Assembly (NCBI GenBank): GCA_024404875.1
Contig: JAKSPK010000001.1
Span: forward strand, 85,271 to 149,270
Reading direction: 5' to 3'
DNA length: 64,000 nucleotides
From: Oscillospiraceae bacterium
Lineage (GTDB): Bacteria; Bacillota; Clostridia; Oscillospirales; Ruminococcaceae
The notes under the pieces are model-generated. The model saw only the letters and a list, made by a program, of their open reading frames with translations, did no database searches and was not told where the DNA came from. A program made the position numbers and the translations under genes. The first letter of the stretch is position 1. Each line of letters starts with the position of its first letter. Positions 35,976 to 44,428 of the stretch are shown piece after piece.

Positions 35976-37910
35976 ATGGCAATGCAGGATTATGTGAAAG
36001 CGCAAAAGATCGGCGAGCGGCAGCATTATCTCGCCGGCACCGACGGCAGCTATCCTTATCTGCCGACACTGGAGGACATTCTGCGCGGAAGTGAGATCGG
36101 CGGCAAGATTCCGCTGGGACAGTTTGAGATCCCGATTTCCATGATCGCCGGAACTGCACAGTCCGAGCGGACAAATGCATTTTCCTCCGGGTTCATGCCG
36201 CTGCTGGACTATGAAACAGAATTCGGAAGCAAATGGTCAGCGCTCTATGACTCCGTGCAGGAGGTTGGCGTCAATGAGCCGATTATCGTTTATGAATATT
36301 TGCAGAACTTTTATGTTGTCGAGGGCAACAAGCGCGTCAGTGTCTCGAAATATAACGGTGCTGTCAGCATCCTCGCTTCGGTTACGCGGATCCTTCCGAA
36401 GGATCTTGACAGCCCGAATTACCGCATTTACAAGGAATTCATCGAGTTTTACCGCATCACCGGAATCTACGAGATCCAGATGAATCAGCCCGGAGAATTT
36501 CTGCGGCTGCTTCGCGTTTTTGATCCGCAGGAAAATGATGATCAGTCTGCTGAACCGTGGAATGACGATCTGCGCCGTGATGTCAAATTCCTCTATTCGA
36601 TTTTTGAGGAACATTACCTCAGCCGCAACGGAAAGCGGCTTCCGATCTCAACCGGCGATGCATTTCTGCGCTTTGCCGAGATTTATGGTGCAGACCGCCT
36701 CATCGGCTTGACTTCGCTGGAGCTGCGCAAGCGCATCGACCGCATCTGGACAGAATTCCGCGTCCTTGCCGAGGAAAAGCCGGTTGAGCGAATCCTTGAT
36801 CCGACTGCGGCCTCCAAGAAAGTATCCTTTACGAAAATGATCTCCTTTACAGCAGCACCGGTACTGCATATCGCTTTCATCTATCCGAAGAATCCGGATA
36901 AATCCGCGTGGGTATATAATCATGAGCTGGGCAAGCGGCATCTGGATGATACATTCGGCAGCGCGATTACGACAGAATCCTACATTTGCGAGCCGGAGGA
37001 GGCTGAAGAAAAGATTGAGGAGGCAATCACCGGCGGACATACGATGATCTTCACGACTTCACCGGCTTTTCATGCGGCCAGCATGCGTATGGCGGTCGCG
37101 CATCCGGAGATCATTCTGCTCAACTGCTCTATGAACAATTCCTATAAGCAGCTGCGCACCTACTATCTGCGGATCTATGAAGCGAAGTTCATCACCGGCC
37201 TGATCGCCGGTTCGATGACCGGCAACAAGCGTGTCGGCTATATTGCGGATTATCCGGTTTACGGCACACCCGCTTCGATTGGTGCATTCGCGCTCGGAGT
37301 CAAGCTTGTCAATCCGCTCGCGATGGTCTATCTCGACTGGAATACGCTGAAGGATCACGATCCGGCGGAATTCTTCCGGAAGAAGGAGATCAACCTGATC
37401 TCCGACCGCGACATCAGCGCTCCGCGGAATCTGGACAGCGATTTCGGCCTTTACGGCAATTTCGGTGGTGAACCCTTCCGGCTGGCGGCGCCGCTCTGGA
37501 ACTGGAATTCGCTTTATGAATCACTTGTGCGGTCGGTGCTGATCGGGGCGTGGAATAAAGACAGCGCCGCGAATGCAACGCACGCGCTGAATTATTATTG
37601 GGGAATGTCCTCTGATGCAATCAATGTCGCCTGCTCCAGCAAGCTGCCGATCGGTACGCAGAAGCTTGTCGGACTTGTCCAGCAGCAGATGATACGAAAT
37701 GAATTCGATCCGTTCAGCGGGCCTGTTTACGATCAGGATGGCAGGCTGCGTATCGAGCGCGGAAAGATGCTGACTGCCGATCAGATTGTTTCGATCGACT
37801 GGCTGCCCGATAATGTCATCGGCAGATTGCCTGCTGTCAGTGAGCTACAGCCGCAGTATCAGGAATTCACAAAATGGAACAGCATCCTGCCGCAGGACAG
37901 CAGCAGCTGA
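35976..37910 (+). CDS. Fusion of a ParB-like domain with a BMP/PnrA-type ligand-binding domain, cytoplasmic
   Basis: A 644-residue protein. Residues 95-135 (NEPIIVYEYLQNFYVVEGNK, then RVSVSKYNGA) match the ParB/Spo0J-like nuclease-fold core, with the GNKR motif at 117-120. Residues 200-280 are helical. From about residue 295 it is a periplasmic-binding-protein fold of the BMP (nucleoside-binding lipoprotein) family: LHIAFIYPKNPDKSAWVYNH, GHTMIFTTSPAF, KFITGLIAGSMTGNKRVGYIA and PVYGTPASIGAFALG. There is no signal peptide or lipobox, so the ligand domain faces the cytoplasm. No transporter gene is nearby. It may be an intracellular nucleoside-like sensor. AAAGGAG precedes ATG 35976. Confidence 0.82.
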   Translation: MAMQDYVKAQKIGERQHYLAGTDGSYPYLPTLEDILRGSEIGGKIPLGQFEIPISMIAGTAQSERTNAFSSGFMPLLDYETEFGSKWSALYDSVQEVGVNEPIIVYEYLQNFYVVEGNKRVSVSKYNGAVSILASVTRILPKDLDSPNYRIYKEFIEFYRITGIYEIQMNQPGEFLRLLRVFDPQENDDQSAEPWNDDLRRDVKFLYSIFEEHYLSRNGKRLPISTGDAFLRFAEIYGADRLIGLTSLELRKRIDRIWTEFRVLAEEKPVERILDPTAASKKVSFTKMISFTAAPVLHIAFIYPKNPDKSAWVYNHELGKRHLDDTFGSAITTESYICEPEEAEEKIEEAITGGHTMIFTTSPAFHAASMRMAVAHPEIILLNCSMNNSYKQLRTYYLRIYEAKFITGLIAGSMTGNKRVGYIADYPVYGTPASIGAFALGVKLVNPLAMVYLDWNTLKDHDPAEFFRKKEINLISDRDISAPRNLDSDFGLYGNFGGEPFRLAAPLWNWNSLYESLVRSVLIGAWNKDSAANATHALNYYWGMSSDAINVACSSKLPIGTQKLVGLVQQQMIRNEFDPFSGPVYDQDGRLRIERGKMLTADQIVSIDWLPDNVIGRLPAVSELQPQYQEFTKWNSILPQDSSS

Positions 37911-37950
37911 ACCCTCTGACGGTTAATACGAAAAAAGCGGGGAATAAAAA

Positions 37951-38583
37951 ATGAAAATCATGGTGATGTCCGATCTGGAATCCAATTATATCTGGGATCA
38001 CTATCAGCCAGGAATGTTCAAAGGGATCGACCTGATTCTTTCTGCGGGAGATCTCAATGCACGGTATCTCACATTCGTGGAGTCCTTGTCCAATTTGCCG
38101 CTGCTCTATATCCACGGCAATCACGACGAGCGCTACAGCGTGACCCCGCCGGAGGGGTGTCAGTGCATTGAAGATCAGATCTATATTCATGACGGTGTGC
38201 GTATTCTCGGCCTTGGCGGCTCCATGCGCTATAGCCGCGGTGTGCATCAGTATTCTGAAAAAGAGATGCGCCGCCGCATCCGACGGCTGAAGCTGAGGCT
38301 TATGCGCACGGGCGGCTTCGATATTCTGCTGACACATTCACCGATCGCCGGCTTTCATGATTCGGACGATCCATGTCATCAGGGCTTCGAGGCCTTCGGC
38401 GAATTGCTTGAAAAATATCAGCCGAGATACTTCGTTCACGGCCATATCCATATGAACTACGGGATCCGTACTCCGCGTCTCTCACTCCGGCAGAATACCG
38501 TCGTCATCAACGCATTCCGCACCTACACCTTCGATTATGGCGATCCTGCGGTTTTGGAGGAAGCTGGAAAAATTACGGAATAA
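37951..38583 (+). CDS. Metallophosphoesterase family protein
   Basis: A 210-residue calcineurin-like phosphoesterase with the dimetal motifs in order: SDLES (first block, Glu instead of the usual His), SAGDLNARYL, IHGNHDERY, LLTHSPIAG and FVHGHIHMNYG. It is probably a cytoplasmic phosphodiesterase/phosphatase of unknown substrate. A glycine-rich LGGSMRYSRG segment is characteristic of a clostridial subgroup. It starts 40 bp after the BMP fusion, with GGGGAA upstream, and is likely co-transcribed with it, which could link it to nucleotide metabolism. Confidence 0.85.
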   Translation: MKIMVMSDLESNYIWDHYQPGMFKGIDLILSAGDLNARYLTFVESLSNLPLLYIHGNHDERYSVTPPEGCQCIEDQIYIHDGVRILGLGGSMRYSRGVHQYSEKEMRRRIRRLKLRLMRTGGFDILLTHSPIAGFHDSDDPCHQGFEAFGELLEKYQPRYFVHGHIHMNYGIRTPRLSLRQNTVVINAFRTYTFDYGDPAVLEEAGKITE

Positions 38584-38647
38584 TTCATCACTATGCACAA
38601 AAACAGGGTTTGTGTTTCTGCTGATTTCACAAAATGTTGTAAAAAAC

Positions 38648-38676
38648 TTGCAATCTTGCCGCAAATATGTTATAAT
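38648..38676 (+). promoter_or_regulatory. Promoter of the HD-domain gene
   Basis: TTGCAA (38648-38653), 17 bp, TATAAT (38671-38676) with a TGT extension. Confidence 0.75.
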
Positions 38677-38735
38677 TCATGACACAAGCGTCCGAAATCG
38701 GACTGCCTGTGCATCAGCAACGGGAGGAACATCTT

Positions 38736-39356
38736 ATGACCGATCAGGAGCTGCAAGCCAAAAAGGAAGAGTTTTTCAGCATCTGGGATGCCTGCGTCAA
38801 GCGGCCGGGTGCCGAACGGCTGCGGGAATACCTGCTCTCCGATGCAAGCGATTTCTGCACTGCCCCCGCCAGTACGCGCTATCACGGCGCCTATGCCGGC
38901 GGCCTGCTCGAACATTCGCTGAATGTCTATCACAATCTCAAGGCCTATCTTGAAAGAGAACGCTGCCGTGAGGTTTTCGGCATGAAGGAATATTCCGAGG
39001 AGACAATCGCGGTTTGTGCGCTGCTGCACGACCTTTGCAAGATGAATTTCTATACCGTCGATTACCGCAACGCGAAAAACGAAAAGGGCGTATGGGAAAA
39101 GGTTCCGTACTACAAGATAGAAGACAGACTTCCCTATGGTCACGGTGAGAAATCCGTTCTGATGATTCAGTTCTTCATGCACCTGCGCACGGAGGAAGCA
39201 ATGGCGATCCGTTGGCATATGGGTTTTTCCGGTCCGGAGGATCAGAACACGATCGGCCGTGCATTGGAAATGTATCCGCTCGCTTTCGCGCTCCATGTCG
39301 CTGATATGGAAGCGACCTATTTCATGGAGGGCAGCGTAGGGGCTTCTGGAAAATGA
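38736..39356 (+). CDS. HD-domain metal-dependent phosphohydrolase
   Basis: A 206-residue protein with HD-superfamily metal ligands: the first His in GGLLEHSLNVYHNL (about residue 69), the HD pair in VCALLHDLCKMNFY, a later His in YGHGEKSVL and a final Asp in HVADMEATY. HD enzymes hydrolyse phosphate esters of nucleotides or nucleic acids; the substrate is not predictable here. GGAGGAA lies about 6 nt before ATG 38736; the frame open to 38679 overlaps the promoter and is rejected. The tail ends in a short polar stretch. Confidence 0.82.
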   Translation: MTDQELQAKKEEFFSIWDACVKRPGAERLREYLLSDASDFCTAPASTRYHGAYAGGLLEHSLNVYHNLKAYLERERCREVFGMKEYSEETIAVCALLHDLCKMNFYTVDYRNAKNEKGVWEKVPYYKIEDRLPYGHGEKSVLMIQFFMHLRTEEAMAIRWHMGFSGPEDQNTIGRALEMYPLAFALHVADMEATYFMEGSVGASGK

Positions 39357-39411
39357 GGCAGCGATTGGTTCATCAAATAAAGCTTGCCAAAATCAGCAAA
39401 ATGTGATAGGA

Positions 39412-39454
39412 AATACCGCACAGAGCTGGCTGCATATCTGCTCTGTGCGGTATT
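39412..39454. repeat. Perfect 15-bp inverted repeat
   Basis: AATACCGCACAGAGC and GCTCTGTGCGGTATT around a 13-nt spacer, 55 bp after the HD gene. There is no T-tract on the plus strand, so it is either a weak terminator or an operator/attenuator ahead of the amylase gene. Confidence 0.6.
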
Positions 39455-39610
39455 GCCCTAAAGAAGAATCAGAACATAATGTCTGCTTGCATCTGAATTC
39501 TTCAATGCTCTGCTCTTTCTTTCATTTCCCATATACATATAGAAAATATGCTTCTCAACTGCGGCAAGGTGTCGCTGGGGGAGCAATATTATACCAAAGG
39601 AGTTATGACA

Positions 39611-41293
39611 ATGTCTTGGGAACAATCTGCACTGTTTTATCACATCTATCCGCTCGGCCTTTGCGGCGCACCGTGGGAAAATCCCGGCGGCGAGCCGGTC
39701 AGCCGGATCAACTGCATTCATGACTGGATCCCGCATCTCAAAAAGATGCATGTCAATGCCATCTATTTCAGCCCGCTTTGGGAATCCGGCACGCACGGCT
39801 ACGATACCCATGATTACACCGTGCTCGACCGCAGACTCGGCACGAATGAGGACTTCGCGAAGCTTTGCGATGCGCTCCATGCAAACGGAATCCGCATCGT
39901 CGTGGACGGCGTTTTCAATCATGTCGGCAGAGGCTTCTTCGCCTTTCAGGATGTCCTGCGCAATGGACAGAATTCTCCCTATTGCAGCTGGTTCTGCAAT
40001 CTCTGGTTCGGCAATTCCAACCGCTTCGGCGACCCGTTTTCCTATGAATCGTGGCATGGCTGCGAGGAGCTCGTCAAGCTGAATCTGCGCAATAATGATG
40101 TTGTCAACTATCTGGAAAATGCGATCATCGGCTGGATGGATCAGTTCCACATCGACGGCATCCGCTTTGATGCCGCTGACTGCATTGACCACGATTTCTT
40201 CCGCCGCATCCGGCATACGATCAAGAGCCGCAATCCTGACTTCTGGCTCATGGGCGAGCTGATTCATGGAAACTATGCACAGTTTGCAAATCCGGATATG
40301 CTCGATTCCTCGACGAATTATGAGTGCTGGAAGGGTATCTGGTCGTCGCATAACGATAAGAACTATTTCGAGATCAACTATGCCATGAATCGTCAGAAGG
40401 ATATCTATCCGAATCTGATGCTCTATAATTTTGCGGATAATCACGATGTTGCGCGTCTGGCGACACAGCTGCGCGACAGCCGTCATCTGCCGCTCGTCTA
40501 CGCGATGCTTTATGCAATGCCTGGTATCCCGTCCGTCTATTACGGCTCGGAATTCGGCATCAAGGGCGAGAAGCAGCAGGGCTCGGACGCCAATCTCCGT
40601 CCGGCGCTGAACATTGCTGATATGCATTCGGAGGACAATCCGCTGACGAAATTCCTCTACCGTCTCGGCGCGGCCTATGCGCTGAAGGAGGCGCTGCAGA
40701 CCGGCAGCTTCAACACGGTCGAGGTGCGCAATCAGCAGCTCGAATTCCGCCGCGGCGAGGGCGACAGCGCTGTCTACTGCGTACTGAATCTCAGCGATCA
40801 GCCGAGCGGGATGCCGCTGCCGGCCGGTGGAGACGGCTGGTATGATCTGATCTCCGGAGAAGCCGTTCCTTCAACGGGCGGTGTGAATGTCCCTGCGTTC
40901 ACGGCCATGTGGATCGCCAAGGCATCGCCGGAGGAGCTGAAAAAGCTGACGGACGATACCGTTCCGGAAGCAGTTGTTCCGGAATCAGTCTCCGTATCGG
41001 AGCCGGAAATGCCGGCGGCAGTCGAGCTGCCGCAGACTGAGCCTGAGGAGCCGGCAAAGCCGACCGAAATGACAGCGGCGGAGCTGGTCTGGAAGCTGGC
41101 ACTGCTTGACCGCTGCATGACGCGTGAAAAGCTGACTGAGGCCTTCGGCAGAGAGCCGCTCGATAAACAGGACGGCAGCAATGTTGTATATGAATATCAG
41201 TTCGACGGTGGTGTTTCGCTTCGTCTCTGGGGTGATCCGGTGCTGCGTGCAGCCTTGCAGTACGGTGACCGCGCATTTGAGATCGTACTCTGA
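39611..41293 (+). CDS. GH13 alpha-amylase family protein, intracellular, with C-terminal extension
   Basis: A 560-residue glycoside hydrolase of family 13 without a signal peptide, so probably acting on imported malto-oligosaccharides. The four conserved regions are DGVFNHVG (residues 99-106), DGIRFDAAD (nucleophile Asp187), MGELI (acid/base Glu216) and FADNHD (Asp279). The catalytic part ends near residue 435. After a Pro/Glu-rich linker (about 445-490) comes a small extra domain (WKLALLDRCMTREKLTEAFG onwards) not typical of GH13. AAAGGAG lies 8 nt before ATG 39611; ATG 39605 is too close to it. Exact specificity is open. Confidence 0.88.
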   Translation: MSWEQSALFYHIYPLGLCGAPWENPGGEPVSRINCIHDWIPHLKKMHVNAIYFSPLWESGTHGYDTHDYTVLDRRLGTNEDFAKLCDALHANGIRIVVDGVFNHVGRGFFAFQDVLRNGQNSPYCSWFCNLWFGNSNRFGDPFSYESWHGCEELVKLNLRNNDVVNYLENAIIGWMDQFHIDGIRFDAADCIDHDFFRRIRHTIKSRNPDFWLMGELIHGNYAQFANPDMLDSSTNYECWKGIWSSHNDKNYFEINYAMNRQKDIYPNLMLYNFADNHDVARLATQLRDSRHLPLVYAMLYAMPGIPSVYYGSEFGIKGEKQQGSDANLRPALNIADMHSEDNPLTKFLYRLGAAYALKEALQTGSFNTVEVRNQQLEFRRGEGDSAVYCVLNLSDQPSGMPLPAGGDGWYDLISGEAVPSTGGVNVPAFTAMWIAKASPEELKKLTDDTVPEAVVPESVSVSEPEMPAAVELPQTEPEEPAKPTEMTAAELVWKLALLDRCMTREKLTEAFGREPLDKQDGSNVVYEYQFDGGVSLRLWGDPVLRAALQYGDRAFEIVL

Positions 41294-41329
41294 TTCTAGG
41301 ATGGACTGAATGTTGTCAGGAGGGGTGCT

Positions 41330-41698
41330 ATGCGGACAGTGGGCAATATTCTCTGGCTGATCTGCGGTGGTTTGTTCAGCGGACTGGGCTGGATCATAGC
41401 AGGTGCATTGTGGTGTGTGACGATCATCGGAATCCCGGTGGGCTTGCAGTGTTTTAAGCTTTCTGCGATCTCGTTCATGCCCTTTGGCAAGGAGGTCGTC
41501 AGTCACGGTGGGGCGGTGTCGTGCCTGGTCAACATCGTCTGGCTGCTTGTGACTGGACTGGAACTGGCTTTTGCCAATTTCGTTGTCGGCTGTGTTCTTT
41601 GTATCACAATCATCGGCATTCCGTTCGGTACACAGTTTTTCAAGATTGCCAAGCTGGCGCTTGCGCCGTTCGGCAAGGAGGTTCGTAAAAAAACATAA
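41330..41698 (+). CDS. YccF domain-containing inner-membrane protein
   Basis: A 122-residue integral membrane protein with two near-identical halves, each of the pattern helix, then LCVTIIGIPxGxQxFKxxxxxxxPFGKEV (halves centred at residues 30-57 and 90-117). This internal duplication is diagnostic of the YccF family, whose function is unknown. AGGAGGG precedes the ATG at short distance. It lies 36 bp after the amylase gene on the same strand. Confidence 0.88.
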   Translation: MRTVGNILWLICGGLFSGLGWIIAGALWCVTIIGIPVGLQCFKLSAISFMPFGKEVVSHGGAVSCLVNIVWLLVTGLELAFANFVVGCVLCITIIGIPFGTQFFKIAKLALAPFGKEVRKKT

Positions 41699-41707
41699 CG
41701 TAGGGGG

Positions 41708-41740
41708 AGACGCCGCAGCATTCCGGATGCTGCGGCGTCT
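41708..41740 (+). terminator. Terminator after the amylase-yccF pair
   Basis: A perfect 14-bp stem (AGACGCCGCAGCAT / ATGCTGCGGCGTCT) with loop TCCGG, 9 bp after the stop. The T-tail is weak. Confidence 0.75.
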
Positions 41741-41803
41741 TCGGAATCGGACACAATCGCACAGTAAATGGATGCAAAAGTGATTTCGAAATGTTTGCCG
41801 GTA

Positions 41804-41812
41804 TGCTATAAT
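41804..41812 (+). promoter_or_regulatory. Extended -10 promoter of the GH53 gene
   Basis: TGCTATAAT at 41804-41812, 60 bp upstream of the start codon. No good -35 is seen at 17 bp. Confidence 0.55.
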
Positions 41813-41872
41813 GAAAACAGATAATGAAAGACCGCAGCTGCACGGGGAATTGCAGAATATAGGGGTAGGATT

Positions 41873-43912
41873 ATGAAAATACAAAAACTGTTCGCCGCTG
41901 TTTCCGCAGCGGCTGTTCTTTTATCGTGTGGGATGCTGTTCCCGCAGATGCCGGCAGATGCGGCGGAGACAGTCGCTTTTTCCGGCATACAAGGCTTGCC
42001 GTTTGACGGTGATCCGTTCAAGGGCGTGGATGTTTCCTCTGTGGCCGCGTTGGAGGACAGCGGCGTCCGGTTCTATGATGCCGCGGGAAAAGAACAGGAT
42101 ATTTTTGTTACGCTGGCGGATGCCGGTGTCAATACGGTGCGAATTCGCATCTGGAACAATCCGACTGTGTCCGGCAGCGGTGCGACCTATGGCGGCGGCG
42201 CAAATGATGTGCGGCAGGCTGTCCGGATTGCGGAGCGCTGCGCGGCGGCGGGACTGAAGCTGCTGCTGGATTTCCATTATTCCGATTTCTGGGCGGATCC
42301 TGCAAAGCAGCGTGCACCAAAGGCATGGGAACACTTTTCAACGGCGCAGAAGGCCGAGGCCATTGCGAAATTTACTGCTGACACGCTGAAAACAATTCGC
42401 GCAACCGGCGCAGAGATCGCAATGGTGCAGATCGGCAATGAGACGACGACCGGAATGTGCGGTGTGCATCTCGCGGACGGAAACTGGAGCGAGGAAAAAT
42501 GGCGTGAGCTGGCTTCTCTTTGGAATGCCGGTGCGGGAGCTGTGCGCGGCTTTGACCGGAATATTCTGATCGCGCTGCATTTCACGAATCCGGAGAAATC
42601 CTCCAATATGGCGTATATTGCGAAAATGCTCGCGCAGACGCAGGTTGACTACGATGTCTTTGCGACATCCTATTATCCGTATTGGCATGGCACCTTGCAG
42701 AATCTTACGCAGGTTTTGAGCAATATTGCCACAACATATCACAAAAAGGTGCTGGTTGCGGAAACCTCATGGGCATATAATTATGAGAATACCGATTTCG
42801 GCGGTAATACGATCAGTGAGGCTTCACAGCTCGGCGATTATGTCAGCTATCCGGTCAGCACGGCAGGACAGACGGCGTTTCTGACTGATCTGTTCCGCGC
42901 AGTCTCGGCAGTGCCGGGCGGTGCCGGCATCGGTGTATTCTACTGGGAGCCTGCATGGCTCGGAATCTCCGGCGATTATCAGACGGTCAGCCGACTGTGG
43001 AATACCTACGGCGCAGGCTGGGCGACCGATGCGGCGCTGGAGTTCGATCCGGATGCGAAATATGCAGGCGGCAGCTCTGTCGAGAATCAGGCACTCTTCG
43101 ATAAGTACGGCAGACCGCTTGATTCGCTCTATGTGTTCCGGAATATTCACGGGGCAGACAGCGACAGAGATCCGCATAAGGACAAAAACCTGATCGGCAA
43201 CCCCGGCTTTGAGCGTGACGGCGGCTGGGCGCCGCAGCCGGACGGCTGGAAACTGCACGGTACGGCGGACGGACATTTCGATGTGCGCGCCGAGGATGCG
43301 CATGGCGGCGGCTATGCGCTGCACTGGTATTCGGAGGAACCGTTCTCGGGCAGCACGGCTGCAACGCAGATTACGGTGGCAGAATCCGGCAGATACCGTG
43401 CGGCTGTGACCTTGCAGGCGGATGAATCCACGGAATATGAAATTACATTGAGTACGGGGGATCGGAAGGAGACTGTCAGCGGAAAAGGCAGCGGCTGGGC
43501 AAACTGGCAGACACCGGCTGTCGAAATGGATCTGGCGGCGGGTGAGACTGTCAGCCTGACGGTTTCTGTTTCAGGCGGCGCAGGTGCATTCGGCTCGGTC
43601 GATGACTGTGAGATCATCCTGACGGAGACACCTGCTGTGAGCGATACGACCGCGGTGCCGGTCACAACGACGACCGTCACGGAAACGACAGCCACAGAAG
43701 CAGAAGCGGTCACAGTGACGATCTGGGGCGATGCGGATTGCAGCGGGGAGACAGATGTATCTGATGCAGTGCTGATCGCGCGGTATGCGGCAGAGGACGG
43801 CGAAGCAGTCATCTCCGCTCAGGGCAAGGCGAACGGCGATGTCAATGGCGATCATCGTCTGGATAGTGACGACTGCACGGATATTCTGCGGCACATTGCG
43901 AAGCTGATCTGA
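41873..43912 (+). CDS. GH53 endo-beta-1,4-galactanase with carbohydrate-binding region and dockerin
   Basis: A 679-residue secreted enzyme cleaving galactan side chains of pectin. A signal sequence (hydrophobic to about residue 30) precedes the GH53 barrel: GVDVSSVAAL, VNTVRIRIWNNP, the acid/base in MVQIGNE (Glu190), the nucleophile in VLVAETSW (Glu297), and FYWEPAW. Residues about 430-590 form a beta-rich module (LIGNPGFERDGGW onwards) resembling galactan-binding CBM61. A Thr-rich linker leads to a type I dockerin (about 617-679) with two calcium-loop repeats, GDADCSGETDVSDAVLI and GDVNGDHRLDSDD. The dockerin predicts docking on a cohesin scaffold. LLSC in the signal could also be read as a lipobox. 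Confidence 0.92.
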   Translation: MKIQKLFAAVSAAAVLLSCGMLFPQMPADAAETVAFSGIQGLPFDGDPFKGVDVSSVAALEDSGVRFYDAAGKEQDIFVTLADAGVNTVRIRIWNNPTVSGSGATYGGGANDVRQAVRIAERCAAAGLKLLLDFHYSDFWADPAKQRAPKAWEHFSTAQKAEAIAKFTADTLKTIRATGAEIAMVQIGNETTTGMCGVHLADGNWSEEKWRELASLWNAGAGAVRGFDRNILIALHFTNPEKSSNMAYIAKMLAQTQVDYDVFATSYYPYWHGTLQNLTQVLSNIATTYHKKVLVAETSWAYNYENTDFGGNTISEASQLGDYVSYPVSTAGQTAFLTDLFRAVSAVPGGAGIGVFYWEPAWLGISGDYQTVSRLWNTYGAGWATDAALEFDPDAKYAGGSSVENQALFDKYGRPLDSLYVFRNIHGADSDRDPHKDKNLIGNPGFERDGGWAPQPDGWKLHGTADGHFDVRAEDAHGGGYALHWYSEEPFSGSTAATQITVAESGRYRAAVTLQADESTEYEITLSTGDRKETVSGKGSGWANWQTPAVEMDLAAGETVSLTVSVSGGAGAFGSVDDCEIILTETPAVSDTTAVPVTTTTVTETTATEAEAVTVTIWGDADCSGETDVSDAVLIARYAAEDGEAVISAQGKANGDVNGDHRLDSDDCTDILRHIAKLI

Positions 43913-43919
43913 GAACAGA

Positions 43920-43958
43920 AAAGCATCCCGACCGTATTTGCAGCGGTCGGGATGCTTT
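43920..43958 (+). terminator. Terminator of the GH53 gene
   Basis: A perfect 15-bp stem (AAAGCATCCCGACCG / CGGTCGGGATGCTTT) with a 9-nt loop, followed by ATTTG. It shares its core with the hairpins at 10602 and 13801. Confidence 0.88.
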
Positions 43959-43991
43959 ATTTGTGCTGATAATTATCATGAACAGAATAGA

Positions 43992-44022
43992 AAAAGCACT
44001 CCGAAAAAATCGGAGTGCTTTT
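43992..44022 (-). terminator. Terminator of the tRNA cluster
   Basis: AAAAGCACTCCGA with TCGGAGTGCTTTT around five A residues. On the minus strand the stem is followed by TTTCT, directly past tRNA-Cys. Confidence 0.88.
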
Positions 44023-44023
44023 A

Positions 44024-44094
44024 AGGCGCGAACCAGATTTGAACTGGTGATCACGGTGTTGCAGACCATTGCCTTACCACTTGGCTATCGCGCC
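44024..44094 (-). tRNA. tRNA-Cys (GCA)
   Basis: A cloverleaf read on the minus strand: acceptor GGCGCGA/TCGCGCC, anticodon loop CTGCAAC, T-arm ACCAG/CTGGT with loop TTCAAAT, discriminator U. CCA is not encoded. Last gene of a four-tRNA transcript. Confidence 0.93.
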
Positions 44095-44106
44095 ATATAA
44101 AAAAGA

Positions 44107-44179
44107 AGCGGATTACGGGGCTCGAACCCGCTACCTCCACCTTGGCAAGGTGGCGCTCTACCAGATGAGCTAAATCCGC
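44107..44179 (-). tRNA. tRNA-Gly (GCC)
   Basis: Acceptor GCGGATT/AATCCGC, anticodon arm CCACC-TTGCCAA-GGTGG, T-arm GCGGG-TTCGAGC-CCCGT, discriminator U. CCA is not encoded. Confidence 0.95.
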
Positions 44180-44187
44180 ATCGAAAG

Positions 44188-44261
44188 CGACCTGGATGGG
44201 ACTCGAACCCACGACCTCCGCCGTGACAGGGCGGCGTTCTAACCAACTGAACTACCAGGCC
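44188..44261 (-). tRNA. tRNA-Asp (GTC)
   Basis: Acceptor GGCCTGG/CCAGGTC, anticodon arm CCGCC-CTGTCAC-GGCGG, T-loop TTCGAGT, discriminator G as expected for Asp. Confidence 0.95.
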
Positions 44262-44264
44262 AGA

Positions 44265-44337
44265 TGGAAACTACAGGGCTCGAACCTGTGACCCTCTGCT
44301 TGTAAGGCAGATGCTCTCCCAGCTGAGCTAAGCTTCC
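44265..44337 (-). tRNA. tRNA-Val (TAC)
   Basis: Acceptor GGAAGCT/AGTTTCC (one G-T), anticodon arm TCTGC-CTTACAA-GCAGA, T-arm ACAGG-TTCGAGC-CCTGT, discriminator A. First gene of the cluster. Confidence 0.95.
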
Positions 44338-44366
44338 GAATGACGCTGCAATCACAGCGCCCTATT

Positions 44367-44395
44367 ATTATAACCGATAAATTCGGTTTTGTCAA
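44367..44395 (-). promoter_or_regulatory. Consensus promoter of the tRNA cluster
   Basis: Minus-strand TTGACA (44395-44390), 17 bp, TATAAT (44372-44367): a perfect consensus, as expected for a strongly expressed stable-RNA operon. Confidence 0.9.
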
Positions 44396-44428
44396 GTAGT
44401 TTTGAAATATTTTTATATTTAATTTTTA

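Noticed and set aside
44024-44337. Repeat cluster resembling a CRISPR-like array
   Set aside because: The spaced similar units are four different tRNA genes with proper cloverleaves; no CRISPR array is present in the window.
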